The position numbers and the translations under genes are program-made. From CBDCYS01 sp965226185 (GTDB lineage Bacteria > Acidobacteriota > Terriglobia > Bryobacterales > UBA6623), in the NCBI GenBank assembly GCA_965226185.1, contig CBDDCT010000006.1, positions 186,001 through 250,000 on the forward strand: a stretch of DNA of 64,000 bases, given 5' to 3'. The stretch's first letter is position 1. Every line of letters starts with the position of its first letter. The notes below the pieces were generated by a model that saw only the letters and a list, made by a program, of their open reading frames with translations, was not told where the DNA came from and made no database searches. Positions 24,373-33,774 of the stretch are shown here, piece by piece.

Positions 24373-25292
24373 AACGAAAACTTCTCCAATGACTTGAGGT
24401 CTCCGACGGCCGATCCGTCGAGTGAACGATCAATGTTTCTCAGCAGCCCCGTGAGCACCTTTCCGGGACCGACTTCCACAAAGCGGTCCACGCCCCGGGA
24501 AGCAAGCTTGCGAATCGAATCTTCCCAGCGGACGGGATTCGGCACCTGCTGCTTGAGCCCCTCGCGGGCGTCCGCGCCTGTACGAATCTCGCGCGCGGCG
24601 AAGTTATTCACAAGCGGCACGGCCAAATCCTTGAAGCCGATCGCATCGAGATCGGCGGAAAGCCTTTCTTGCGCCGGTTTCATCAGGGCGCAATGAAACG
24701 GGGCGCTGACTTGCAGCAGAACAGCCTTCCGCGCCCCGGCTTGCTTCGCGAGCTCCATCGCGCGTTCGACCGCGCCGGCGTGGCCCGCGATGACGGCTTG
24801 CGCCGGCGAGTTGAGGTTGGCCGGAGCCACGACCTCGCCCCGCGCCGCCTCCGAGCAAATGGATTCGAGCTTCCCGGCGGGCATGCCGATCAGCGCGGCC
24901 ATGGCGCCCACTCCGCTCGGGACGGCCTGCTGCATGTAACGGCCGCGCTTCCGCACCAAGCGCAAGGCGTCGCCAAACTCGATCGAGCCGGCGGCGACCA
25001 GGGCCGAGTACTCACCGAGGCTGTGCCCGGCAACATAGCTGGGCTCAACGCCTCGCTCCCGCAGAACGGCGTGGACCGCAACCGAGCAGGCAAGGATCGC
25101 CGGTTGAGTATTTTCCGTCAGCCTGAGCTGGTCCTCCGGTCCTTCAAAGCATAGTTGAGAAATCGCGAAACCCAGGACCTCGTCGGCTTGGTCGAAAACC
25201 CGGCGCGCGGCCGGGAAGCTCCGAGCTAATTCCTGGCCCATCCCCGCATACTGCGAGCCTTGACCGGGAAAGACAAAAGCGATCTTCGGCAT
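24369..25292 (-). CDS. fabD: Malonyl-CoA:ACP transacylase
   Basis: Loads malonyl groups onto acyl carrier protein, 307 aa. The N-terminus is the family signature FVFPGQGSQYAGMG. The catalytic serine S91 is in GHSLGEYSAL, R115-type malonate-binding region RKRGRYMQ follows, and catalytic H200 is in APFHCALM. The C-terminal FVEVGPGKVLTGL is also conserved. It is the first gene of a fabD-fabG pair; fabH and acpP are not in the immediate neighbourhood. Confidence 0.95.
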   Translation of the reverse strand: MPKIAFVFPGQGSQYAGMGQELARSFPAARRVFDQADEVLGFAISQLCFEGPEDQLRLTENTQPAILACSVAVHAVLRERGVEPSYVAGHSLGEYSALVAAGSIEFGDALRLVRKRGRYMQQAVPSGVGAMAALIGMPAGKLESICSEAARGEVVAPANLNSPAQAVIAGHAGAVERAMELAKQAGARKAVLLQVSAPFHCALMKPAQERLSADLDAIGFKDLAVPLVNNFAAREIRTGADAREGLKQQVPNPVRWEDSIRKLASRGVDRFVEVGPGKVLTGLLRNIDRSLDGSAVGDLKSLEKFSL

Positions 25293-25378
25293 GAACAGTC
25301 CACACTATCCTGCGTGGGGGCAGAGCGCAAGTTGAAAGGTCCAAACAAGCTGAGCGGAGGAGTCACCGCCTGAATCCG

Positions 25379-25677
25379 GTGCTAGAATCCGAGCAGAACA
25401 ACGATGAGCGTCGCCGCCAAAAACTGACCTGGGACGACATCAAAGACTGGCCCGAAGACGCCGGACGCACCGAGATCGTCGACGGAGTGCTAGCCATGTC
25501 ACCCACGCCCGCCACGCGGCATCAGAGGATATGCACACGTCTGGGAATTCAGTTAGGTTCCGTATGTTGAGGAGCACAATTGGGGTGAGTTCCTCTCGAT
25601 CCCGATGCATGTGATTCTCGCACCCCATGTCCACTATGAACCCGATCTCTGCTTCATCACCTCTGCGGTAGCCTGAG
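25379..25677 (+). pseudogene. Uma2/DUF820-family nuclease-like gene, frameshifted and truncated
   Basis: The first frame (25379-25570) encodes KLTWDDIKDWPED, then RTEIVDGVLAMSPTPATRHQ, the N-terminal hallmark of the Uma2 (DUF820, PD-(D/E)xK fold) family. A +1 shift near 25565 continues as EHNWGEFLSIPMHVILAPHV and YEPDLCFIT, the family's core, then a stop at 25677. About 80 C-terminal residues with the catalytic EVxS/T.K part are missing, so the gene is inactive. Confidence 0.7.
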
Positions 25678-25993
25678 AATGTGGAAACTCCGGGCGTCGC
25701 CGCTTCGCGGCGATGGACCGGGCAGAATTGCCGGTCCCTACGGCGTGGCCTCGATAGGTCGTTTGAGGCGTGCCGTGTTGGGCCTCCAGGCTCAACATTT
25801 TTCGTCGACCTCCAGGTCAACGGAACTCGTTCCTTAGCCCGAAGCCTCGCGGTAAGAAGCCTCGGTGCGTTGCGACTGAAGGCGGCAGGCTGTGGTTGCT
25901 CTGTCTCCTTGGGCATTGCCGTGCGGGCGTATGGCGGCGGCCCGGCGGGGCGGGTTTCGCGCTAGGATGTTCAGGGGTGCTTCGGCCCGAGTT
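25678..25993. other. Non-coding stretch before the LRR-GTPase gene
   Basis: No gene seen. It contains a hairpin TCGCCGCTTCGCGGCGA at 25695-25711 of a kind often dispersed in these genomes. The remainder looks unstructured; the GTPase promoter must lie here or just upstream. Confidence 0.4.
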
Positions 25994-26325
25994 ATGACCG
26001 AGAAGGAAGTTCGGCAACGAATTGAGCGAGCGGCGCGCGAGGGATTGACCGAGCTCAATCTAGCCGCTAAGGGCCTGACCGTCCTGCCGCCCGAGATCGG
26101 CCGACTTTCCCAGTTGCAGACGCTGAAGCTCAGCAGAAACCAGTTGACCGCTCTGCCGCCCGAGATAGGCCAACTCTCCCAGTTGCAGAAGCTCGACCTC
26201 GACAGCAACCGGTTGACGGCCCTGCCCCCCGAGATCGGCCAACTCTCCCAGTTGCGGTCGCTCAACCTCGGCCCAAACCGGTTGACTGTCGTGCCCTCTG
26301 AGATCGGCCAACTCATCCAGTTACC
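25994..26325 (+). pseudogene. LRR-Roc GTPase (ROCO-like), 5' part, split by IS-1
   Basis: The first 110 codons of a leucine-rich-repeat GTPase. ATG 25994 opens MTEKEVRQRIERAA, followed by bacterial LRR units of 23 residues (LTALPPEIGQLSQLQKLDL type), four to five before the insertion. The reading frame is cut by IS-1 copy A after ...EIGQLIQL. Removing IS-1 and one copy of the duplicated target gives ATC-CAG-TTA-CAG-AGG, which rejoins the frame with the 3' part at 28127 exactly. The N-terminal product would be a short LRR peptide. Confidence 0.85.
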
Positions 26326-28126
26326 CCTGAATTATGCACAGATTCGGCGTAGCCATCGCCGATGGAGTTGTGGCGGTAGCGGCAGTCGTGTCAACTCAGT
26401 GATTTAGCAAGTCGTCTTTTCCTCTGTTTCCCTCCCTGTTTGAGCCGCCTGCCAATCCCGGCGGGCAAAAGCGGGCGGGCAAGCGGCGTGTTCCCAGTAC
26501 GTTGCGGCGAGTGCATGAAATTTTATGCATGGAGCGCCCCTCAACTCAGCGCACCCTCCACCACCGGCGCGAAGCTCGATCCCGGTGGCCCCATCGCCCG
26601 CAGCCGCCGCATCAGCCGTTCAAACAGGCCCTTTTCCTCATAATGATCGCTGTAGCTGACACCCGTTCTGCCGGCGTGCCGCCAGATCTTGGCCGCCACG
26701 AACAGAAAGCGCAGCCGCGCCGTCGCCAGGGTGGTGTGCCGCAGTGTCTCCACGCTGGCTTGGGCTTCGCGGTTGAACAGCAGCAGCCAGCAGTTGAGGT
26801 TGTAGGCCAGCATGGCCAGCTGAAAGTGATTGCGGTTCATGTCAAAGCGGCGCGAGGGATGGGCCGCCAGCCCGGCGTCGTTGTTGGCCTCCTTGATGAG
26901 GTTCTCGGCTGCGGCGCGCTGATTGTAAAACCACACCACCGCCGCGATCGGTTCGGCCAGGTTGGTGACAAACACGCGGTAGGTGTAAGCGCTGGTGGCA
27001 AACAGCTGGTATTGCTCGGCCGCGCCGGCCGCGGGTTCGTTTTCGTAACGCAGCGCCAGGAAACGACAGGCCCGCGCCCAGCCCTGCGGCTGGTAGAGGA
27101 ATTCGCATTCCGCATCCGCATCGCTGTGGGGCGAGGGCTTCCAGGCCGCTTGCTGCAACTGCTCGACCAGCCGCCTGGTCTTGCGCGCCACGATGACGAA
27201 CTGACAAGCCGCCTTTTCATAGGCCTCCACCGCCTCCCAGCAATAAAACCCGGAATCGGCCCGCGCCAGGATTTTCTTCACGCCGTGCGGCAAAGCCCGA
27301 AAGGCGCTCTCGAGGTGGGCGGCGATCTGCCGGCCCGTGGGCCGGTCGCCGTTGCGCAACCCGCCCATCAGGTATTCGCGCGTCTCGGCCAGGAAAGTCA
27401 GTATCGGCTGGTAGCTGCGCTTGCCCTTGTTCTTGGGGTTGTAACTCTTGCGCCCGCCCATCTGGCGGCCGTAGAGCGTGTGCACGGTGGTGTCGGTGTC
27501 CAGCGTCACCGTCTCCAATTTCACCTGGGCCGCGGCCCAGACTCGTTCCCGCAGCTGGCGCTGAATGGAAAGGATCTGCTTCGCCACGTTGAGGTGCAGC
27601 GAGGCCAGAAAGCGCCACAGCGTGGACTGCGGCGGCAGACGCGTCACTTGCAAGATGCCGGTCAAGATGGGGTCGCGGGCGATGAAGCGGAGTTGGTTCA
27701 GCCGCGCAAAGCCGACATAGAGGCCCAGCACGAGGGCCAGCACAAACTGGTAGAGGCTCATCACACGGGTGATTCGTTTGTTCGTGATGGTTTCTTCCAG
27801 CAGCGCCTGGAAGCCGAGTTTTTCGAGCAGGGTGGCGACGGGCAGCAAGCCGCCGTAGGGAGTCAGATTCTTGCCGCGGAAGTGATAAGGCGTGGCAGCC
27901 CCGATTTTATTGGGCCGCGGGGCCCTCGCGCCCCGGCCTTGTTTGACGGGCCTTCGGGAGCTATGCTGTTTTCGCTTGGTAACCATTTGGGTGACCTCCT
28001 TGGGGTTGACTGGCGAAGCTGAAATCTTTGCCAGCCTACCTTATTACCCCATGTTTTCGGGGGTCCCCCAAATGGCCCCTGGCGGCTCAGCCCTCCTCCG
28101 GTGCACCCCGCAGTGCATAATTCAGG
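26326..28126 (-). mobile_element. IS-1 copy A (IS1380 family), inserted in the LRR-GTPase gene
   Basis: 1801 bp with ends CCTGAATTATGCAC and inverse. Flanks are TTACC (26321-26325) and TTACA (28127-28131): a 5-bp target duplication with one mismatch. One transposase on the minus strand. The element is the same length as copies B (44291) and C (47945), and its transposase is identical in sequence, so spread was recent. Confidence 0.93.
26541..27986 (-). CDS. IS1380-family transposase (IS-1 copy A)
   Basis: DDE transposase, 481 aa. Probable catalytic acidic residues are in TLDTDTTVHTLYG, in ARADSGFYCW and in AAAENLIKEANND, where the last Glu lies in the IS1380-type YNQRxxAEN motif. An AAGGAGG ribosome site precedes the ATG. 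The N-terminal Lys/Arg-rich stretch (MVTKRKQHSSRR) probably binds the element ends. The frame is intact, so the element may be active. Confidence 0.92.
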   Translation of the reverse strand: MVTKRKQHSSRRPVKQGRGARAPRPNKIGAATPYHFRGKNLTPYGGLLPVATLLEKLGFQALLEETITNKRITRVMSLYQFVLALVLGLYVGFARLNQLRFIARDPILTGILQVTRLPPQSTLWRFLASLHLNVAKQILSIQRQLRERVWAAAQVKLETVTLDTDTTVHTLYGRQMGGRKSYNPKNKGKRSYQPILTFLAETREYLMGGLRNGDRPTGRQIAAHLESAFRALPHGVKKILARADSGFYCWEAVEAYEKAACQFVIVARKTRRLVEQLQQAAWKPSPHSDADAECEFLYQPQGWARACRFLALRYENEPAAGAAEQYQLFATSAYTYRVFVTNLAEPIAAVVWFYNQRAAAENLIKEANNDAGLAAHPSRRFDMNRNHFQLAMLAYNLNCWLLLFNREAQASVETLRHTTLATARLRFLFVAAKIWRHAGRTGVSYSDHYEEKGLFERLMRRLRAMGPPGSSFAPVVEGALS

Positions 28127-30247
28127 TTACAGAGGCTCGACCTGGACGACAATCGGTTGACTACCCTGCCGCCCGAGATCGGCCAACTCTCCCAGTTGCA
28201 GACGTTCTACCTCCACGACAACCTGTTGACCGATTTGCCCCCCGAAATCGAGCAACTGACCGGCCTTGAGGGGCTCTTCCTGCACGGCAACGAAGCCCTC
28301 GGCATCCCGCCGGAAATCCTGGGTCCGATTTGGACTGAGGCAAAGCCGTATGGCTTAGCCAAACCCGCCAAACCCGCCGACATTCTCGCCTACTACTTCC
28401 GCAGCCGGCGCGAAACCACACGCCCTCTCAACGAAGCCAAGATCCTGCTGGTCGGCCAAGGCGGCGTTGGCAAGACCTCGCTGGTGAAGCGCCTGGTTCC
28501 GGGTACTTTCGACCCCGAAGAGGATAAAACCGAAGGCATCAACATCACGCAATGGAAGGTCCCGGGCAAGGGTGAGCGGGCGGCTGGCGACGTGCGCCTC
28601 AACATCTGGGACTTCGGCGGGCAGGAGATCATGCACGCCACCCACCAGTTCTTCCTGACCAAGCGCAGTCTCTACCTGCTGGTCCTCGACGCCCGCAAGG
28701 GAGAGAACGAAAGCAATATTCACTACTGGCTTCGGATTATCCAGAGCTATGGCGGCGACTCACCCGTCCTGGTGATAATCAACAAAAATGAGCCGCCCAA
28801 CCACCTGGAGCTGAACGAAACGCGTTTGACGAAAGACAGTCCGAACGTCAAGGGATTCTTCAAAACGTCTTGCCGAGATAGCTCGGGGATTCGAGAGTTG
28901 CTCGCGGCGATTGAAGAGCAGATCCAGCAATTGCCGCATGTCTACGATAAAGTCCCCGCCAGTTACTTCGCGGTCAAGCAAGAGCTGGAGAGAAAGGCCG
29001 ATGACGAAGATTTCATCGACATCGGCAAGTACCGTGAGATTTGCGTCCGGCGTGGAGTCGAGGACACCAAAGAGCAAACCCGGCTGATCCGCTTTTTGCA
29101 CGATCTTGGTAATGTGCTCAACTTCGACGACCCCGACAGCCCCTATCAATTGGAGCAGACCAAGGTGCTCAACCCGGAATGGGTCACCGGTGGGGTTTAC
29201 AAGATTCTAAACAACGTGGAGCTGATGAAGCGGGGTGGGGTCCTTAAGATCGGACAACTCGGCGGCATCCTGGATGATACCGAAAGGTACCCCTCCCAGC
29301 ACCGCCAATTCATCGTGGACATGATGCGGCAGTTCGAATTGTGCTTCACCTTTCCCGGTTCAGACGGCAAGAGGTTTTTGATCCCCGAGCTTTTGCAGCC
29401 GAACGAACCCGAGCTGAACTGGGAAGAGCAAGACGCTCTCAATTTTCAGTACCACTACACGGTGCTGCCGGGGGGTATACTGCCGCGCTTCATCGTCAGG
29501 ACGCATCTAAACCTGACGAATAGGCCCACGTACTGGCAAAGCGGAGTCGTGCTCGAGATCGATGGCTGCAAGGCCCTGGTGCGCGGTGACACACAAGTTG
29601 GCCGGGTGTACATTTCGATCCAAGGGCCGGTTGCTTCTCGCCGGCGTGCGGCTTTGGCGGTTATCCGCGACCAGTTCCGGCAGATTCACGCGACGATCCC
29701 GAAGATCGGGGCGGAGGAGAAGGTGCCGCTGCCGGGTGAGACGGGGGTTGCGGTGGGATACGAGCACTTGCTGACGCTCGAAGAGCAAAGGATAGAGAGC
29801 TTCGTCCCCGAGGGGACCAAGAGGGCCTATGACGTTCAAGAGTTGCTGAACGGTATTGAAGATAGGGGCCAGCGGGCGGACAAGCGGTGGAGGGTGGGGG
29901 ACCCCAGCGGCGGCGGCATCGAGGACCTGAAACCGAAGTGGGACGAAACAGGCGCGGCGGCGGACCGGCGACCTGTGAACGTCCGAACGTTTCTGATCGT
30001 TACCGGAGTTGTTCTTGCAGCAATCATGATTATTGTCGGCGGCCTGGCTGCCGTTGTTCACTACGTAGGCGCTGGAACGACCGCAGTGATAGCGACGGCC
30101 GGCATCTCGCTTGCCGTTGTCCTGTTCACTTTCATTGCTCTGTTTACCAGGGCGTTTGGTGAGGAGACCGCTCAAAAAATCATCGGCCTTGTTCTTAAAG
30201 GGCGGTCGGGGGAATCCGAGGCAGGGGCAGATGCGGCGGCGGACTGA
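28127..30247 (+). pseudogene. LRR-Roc GTPase (ROCO-like), 3' part
   Basis: About 705 codons in frame with the 5' part at 25994. Two more LRR units are followed by a Roc GTPase domain: P-loop GQGGVGKTSLVK, switch motif DFGGQEIMH, and base motif INKNEPP (NKNE where NKxD is usual). A COR-like region follows (KVLNPEWVTGGVYKIL, FELCFTFP, FLIPELL). The C-terminus has two membrane helices (FLIVTGVVLAAIMIIVGG; AVIATAGISLAVVLFTFIAL), unusual for ROCO proteins. No credible start exists after the insertion, so it is probably not translated unless IS-1 provides one. Confidence 0.85.
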
Positions 30248-30896
30248 ATTTGTCGGGCCGGTTGGCAGAGGGTTCGGAGCGGATTGAGGCTTCTTGGCCG
30301 TGGGGCGGGCATCCTTGCCTGCCATGAATTGGGCCGCCAGACCCAATATCCAAACCGGCGCGATCGATCGGTCACGTAAAAACAAAAAATCTTACACTCC
30401 ATTTTTTCAAGCACTTACATCCCACCACCCCCGCCAAACCAACCGAAATTCCGAACCCCGCCTGCTACAATACGAACGGAAACTCGCCAAGTTGGCAACA
30501 AGAAAGCTGGGAACAAGAAATGTGGGGACAAACAACTAAAGCTGGGGACAAGCGACGTGGCGCACGTCTCCAGACGTGCCGTGTCGGCATTACCTCGAAA
30601 CCCCTGCCGCCCCCGGGTCAGTCCGTCACCGGCAAAAACACACAAAATCCCAAGAAAAACAGCCACTTTGTCAGGGAGTCTGACACCGGGACGTCCGGCG
30701 TCCTCAACTCAAACCATTGAAAACAAAGATACTATAAGCCGACACAGAACATGAGGCGCCCAAAACCGCGAAAAATACCCCGACAGCATGACAAAACCTG
30801 ACATTTCCTGACATTTTTTAGAAAAACTTTATACCTCAACCGACAACCTCTTTTGTTTCAATGACTTCTCGAGGCCGTGAAAAATGACCTCCTGAC
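30248..30896. other. Intergenic region with short hairpins
   Basis: No gene seen in 649 bp. It contains GGGCATCC-TTGCCTGCC (30305-30324), shared with 16492-16511, and a perfect hairpin GCACGTCT-CC-AGACGTGC (30562-30579). Near the 3' end TGACAT-type words repeat (CCTGACATTTCCTGACATTTT). The last 100 bp, AT-richer than the surroundings, probably hold the promoter of the next gene. Confidence 0.5.
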
Positions 30897-31571
30897 ATGA
30901 ACGAAATACCTGTCCGCATAGGCCTGATCCATGCCCTCGAAGCCTCGATTGCGCCCATCGAGACCGCGTTCTCACGATTCTGGCCCCAGGCCGAACCGGT
31001 GAATCTCCTCGACGGTTCGCTTTACCTGGACTACGACGCGGCGGGCGAGGTCACGCCGGCGATTACGCGGCGCATCCAGGCGCTGATTCATCACGCAATC
31101 GGGTTCGGAGCCCGAGGACTGCTGTTGACCGGCTCTCTGTTCTCGCAGCCCGTCCAAGACGCGCGAAAGGACCTTCATGTTCCGGCTTTGGGCGCTTACG
31201 AAGCAATGATCGAAGAGGCGTTCGCGTGCGGCTCCCGCTTCGGCCTGATCGCTACTTATGCCGGCACGATCACGATGATGGAGGCCGACATCGAGCGTTA
31301 CGCGCGCCAGAAAGGGAGCGGCTACCGGCTCGAATCCAGGATGGTCGAGGGCGCCCTCGAAGCCGTCCAATGCGGTGACAGGGAACGGCATGACTCGCTG
31401 GTCGCAGCCGCCGCCGAGGGCCTGGCCGGGTGTGACGTGTTGTTGCTGGCGCAGCATTCGATGTCGCCGGTCAAGGAGCGAATCCCGGAGCGCCCGGGCC
31501 GGCGGGTTTTGACGAGTTCCGAGACGGCGGTGCGCAAGCTCAGAGTACTCGTTGAAGCGGAAAAGCCATGA
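30897..31571 (+). CDS. Asp/Glu racemase-fold protein lacking both catalytic cysteines
   Basis: 224 aa protein with the Asp/Glu/hydantoin racemase or maleate isomerase fold: IGLIHALEASIAPIE, GARGLLLTGSLFSQPV, FGLIATYAGTITMME, CDVLLLAQHSMSPV. In racemases the positions in the second and fourth motifs are normally Cys (TCSSF, GCTS); here they are Gly and His, so classical racemisation is unlikely. Possible roles are a lyase or a binding protein. It overlaps the following lipoprotein gene by 4 bp, suggesting an operon. Confidence 0.7.
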   Translation: MNEIPVRIGLIHALEASIAPIETAFSRFWPQAEPVNLLDGSLYLDYDAAGEVTPAITRRIQALIHHAIGFGARGLLLTGSLFSQPVQDARKDLHVPALGAYEAMIEEAFACGSRFGLIATYAGTITMMEADIERYARQKGSGYRLESRMVEGALEAVQCGDRERHDSLVAAAAEGLAGCDVLLLAQHSMSPVKERIPERPGRRVLTSSETAVRKLRVLVEAEKP

Positions 31572-32614
31572 GAGGGCCGGCCTTGCGCCAGAAACCCCAA
31601 TCGGTCATGCGGCCGGCGCGGATTCCAGGCGCCAATCGGCCGCCTACGCGGATGTTGACGATTGGCGCTGTCGTTGTTTCCATGGGGGTCTGCCTAGCGC
31701 TCGGTGCGTTGGGCTGCCAGTCGCGCAGACATGCCGTTTCAAGAGGCGTGCCGCACCTGCATCAAGAGCTGATCGCCGAGATCAAGGATTTCGAAAAACA
31801 GCTTGGCTTCCAAGAAACCAACAACTTCTCCAGACACTCCGATAATGTCGCGGCCGACTACCGCTGCTACTACACCGGGAAACTCGAGCTGCCGGAGACC
31901 TACGAAGACCTCCGCATGAAGAACAGCACTCGCGATGGCTGCCGGGTTGACGAATCGAAATACGACGTTTTCTTCTACGCCATGGAAGCGGCCGCCAGCG
32001 GCAACACCCCTGTCAGCGGTTTGCTTTCCGAGGCCTCACCCGAACGCGTGATGGTCGTCGTGCCGCACGAAGATTTTCACAATGACAAGCAGGTGCGAAA
32101 GCTTCCCGCGGCCATGAGCGAAGCCGCCTCGACGCTGGTCGGCTTTCTGACAGCGAGCCAGTTCGCGCGCAACAAGTTTGGAGCCGACTCAAACGAGCAC
32201 AGCAAACTTGCGCAAGAAGCGGATCTTTTTCTGAGGAAGGCCGAACTTGTGAACGCTTACCACTCCGAGATCAGCGCGCTCTACGGCGCCCATCGCTCGA
32301 AACAGCTCAGCAAGCTGGAAGCGCTGGCGAAGAAGGAAAAGCTATTCAGCGAACTGGAAAAGAAATGTCGCGCGATCCTCCCGCGGCCGGCTTCGTTCAA
32401 CTCTTGCCCTGCCGCGGCGAACAACGCGGGGCTGGCCTTCGATAGAACCTACACCCAGCGCTACCCGTTGCTTTACGGCGCTCTCAAGGCCCAACCGCTC
32501 GGCCTGGCGGAAACGATCCAGAGGTTAAGGGAGTTGTCGAACGACGAACAACTCAAGCAAGCCGAACCGGATTTGATTGAAGGAATCGTTGAGGCAATCT
32601 TGACCGGGAAGTGA
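31568..32614 (+). CDS. Putative HExxH metallopeptidase lipoprotein
   Basis: 348 aa, probably a periplasmic lipoprotein (membrane segment then LGALGC lipobox near residue 50). The zinc motif HEDFH lies in VVVPHEDFHNDKQV, and a following E in MSEAASTLVGFLTASQF could be the third ligand, an arrangement like the putative aminopeptidase family PF10023. The start could be one of several downstream ATGs (for example 31607 or 31652), which would give a normal-length signal peptide. It is coupled to the preceding gene by an ATGA overlap. Confidence 0.62.
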   Translation: MRGPALRQKPQSVMRPARIPGANRPPTRMLTIGAVVVSMGVCLALGALGCQSRRHAVSRGVPHLHQELIAEIKDFEKQLGFQETNNFSRHSDNVAADYRCYYTGKLELPETYEDLRMKNSTRDGCRVDESKYDVFFYAMEAAASGNTPVSGLLSEASPERVMVVVPHEDFHNDKQVRKLPAAMSEAASTLVGFLTASQFARNKFGADSNEHSKLAQEADLFLRKAELVNAYHSEISALYGAHRSKQLSKLEALAKKEKLFSELEKKCRAILPRPASFNSCPAAANNAGLAFDRTYTQRYPLLYGALKAQPLGLAETIQRLRELSNDEQLKQAEPDLIEGIVEAILTGK

Positions 32615-32697
32615 GGATCAGTCCGCTGATTCTTTGCCGGGGTACACAAATCCCCTGGGTTTGGTGTTGCTGGCGCACCCGGCCGAGGCCAACAGCT

Positions 32698-32832
32698 TCA
32701 CATTTCGCTGAAGGCGATGGCGGCGAGCACCAACAACACGAGGATCATGCCGACGCCAGTGGCGGCAAGAGCAAACGCGTACCAAGCCTGCTCAAGCCAC
32801 GAGTGGTGATGATGGTGACTGGTTCCAACCAT
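32698..32832 (-). CDS. 44-aa His-rich single-pass membrane protein
   Basis: A small frame with ATG 32830-32832 and a strong GGAGGTGAG ribosome site 4 bp upstream. The protein begins MVGTSHHHHHSWLEQ and continues as one hydrophobic helix (FALAATGVGMILVLLVLAAI), ending FSEM. Five consecutive histidines outside the membrane suggest metal contact. It is divergent from modA (starts 32935), so a link to metal uptake is tempting but unproven. The family is not recognised. Confidence 0.65.
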   Translation of the reverse strand: MVGTSHHHHHSWLEQAWYAFALAATGVGMILVLLVLAAIAFSEM

Positions 32833-32934
32833 GCCTCACCTCCATCTCTATTCTTATCTTACTCCCATAGGCGATTTGCCGGGCAAGTTTTTTGGCCGCG
32901 AAGCGCCTCAGCCACCGGATAGGAGATTGCCGAT

Positions 32935-33774
32935 TTGCCGCGCGGCGGCGCCGGGCTGGTACGCTGGGGATTGCCCCGGACAACGCTGGTTTTGTTGGTG
33001 ATGTTGCTCGCGATTTGCGCGGCAAGCTGCTCGAGGTCTGGGGAAAAACGGGACGAACTGCTGATCTTTGCCGCTGCCAGCCTCAAAGATGTGCTTGGCG
33101 ATGCGGGCAACCGCTTCGAAGACCGGGCGGGCATCAAACCTCAGTTCAACTTTGCGGGTTCCAACGTATTGGCATTGCAGCTCGAGGCCGCGGGCTTGAC
33201 AGCCGTGTTCCTTTCCGCGGACGAGCGCTGGATGGATTATCTGGAGCAGAAGCAGCTTGTTGTCGCCGGGACCAGGCGCACCGTCGTGTCCAACCAATTG
33301 GTAATTATTGCCAACCGGGACAACCCGCTCGAACTCCGCAAGCCTTCCGAGCTGGCCTCGGCGCGGTTCCGGTTTCTCTCGCTGGCTAACCCTGACGCGG
33401 CGCCGGCGGGCCGCTACGCCAAGGGCTTTCTCGAGAACGTGTCCGTCGGCGGCCAAAGCGTTTGGATGCAGCTCCGCGGCCGTGTAGCGCCTGCTCCCGA
33501 CGCTCGAGCGGCCCTGGCCATGGTAGAGGCTCAGCAAGACGTCGTCGGTATCGTCTACAGGACGGACGCGGCGACCTCTGACAAGGTGCGGATTGTTCTT
33601 GATGTGCCGGCACGCCTGACCCCTGAAATCAGCTATGCCGCGGCGCTGATCGGTAACGATCGTGATTCGAAATCCGGGCGCGCTTTTCTCGACTTTCTGG
33701 GCGGCACGGAAGCACTGGAGTTGTTTCGCAGGCACGGTTTCATGACGCGGGAGGATCGTCCGGGCCATGAATGA
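32935..33774 (+). CDS. modA: Molybdate ABC transporter substrate-binding protein
   Basis: Periplasmic binding protein for molybdate or tungstate, 279 aa. TTG 32935 is the start that keeps the signal peptide, with AGGAG 11 bp upstream. A lipobox-like ICAASC ends the signal peptide. ModA features are LLIFAAASLKDVL, FNFAGSNVLALQ (N-terminal ligand loop), VSADERWMDYL and DVVGIVYRTDA. It overlaps modB by 8 bp. The order modA-modB-modC is standard, and no molybdenum cofactor genes adjoin. Confidence 0.9.
   Translation: MPRGGAGLVRWGLPRTTLVLLVMLLAICAASCSRSGEKRDELLIFAAASLKDVLGDAGNRFEDRAGIKPQFNFAGSNVLALQLEAAGLTAVFLSADERWMDYLEQKQLVVAGTRRTVVSNQLVIIANRDNPLELRKPSELASARFRFLSLANPDAAPAGRYAKGFLENVSVGGQSVWMQLRGRVAPAPDARAALAMVEAQQDVVGIVYRTDAATSDKVRIVLDVPARLTPEISYAAALIGNDRDSKSGRAFLDFLGGTEALELFRRHGFMTREDRPGHE

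Noticed and set aside
26502..28022. 506-aa open frame opposite the IS-1 transposase (also at 44395-45915 and 48121-49641)
   Set aside because: It is the antisense shadow of the transposase gene; composition is Gln/His/Arg-rich with no family resemblance, and the opposite strand encodes the real DDE protein.
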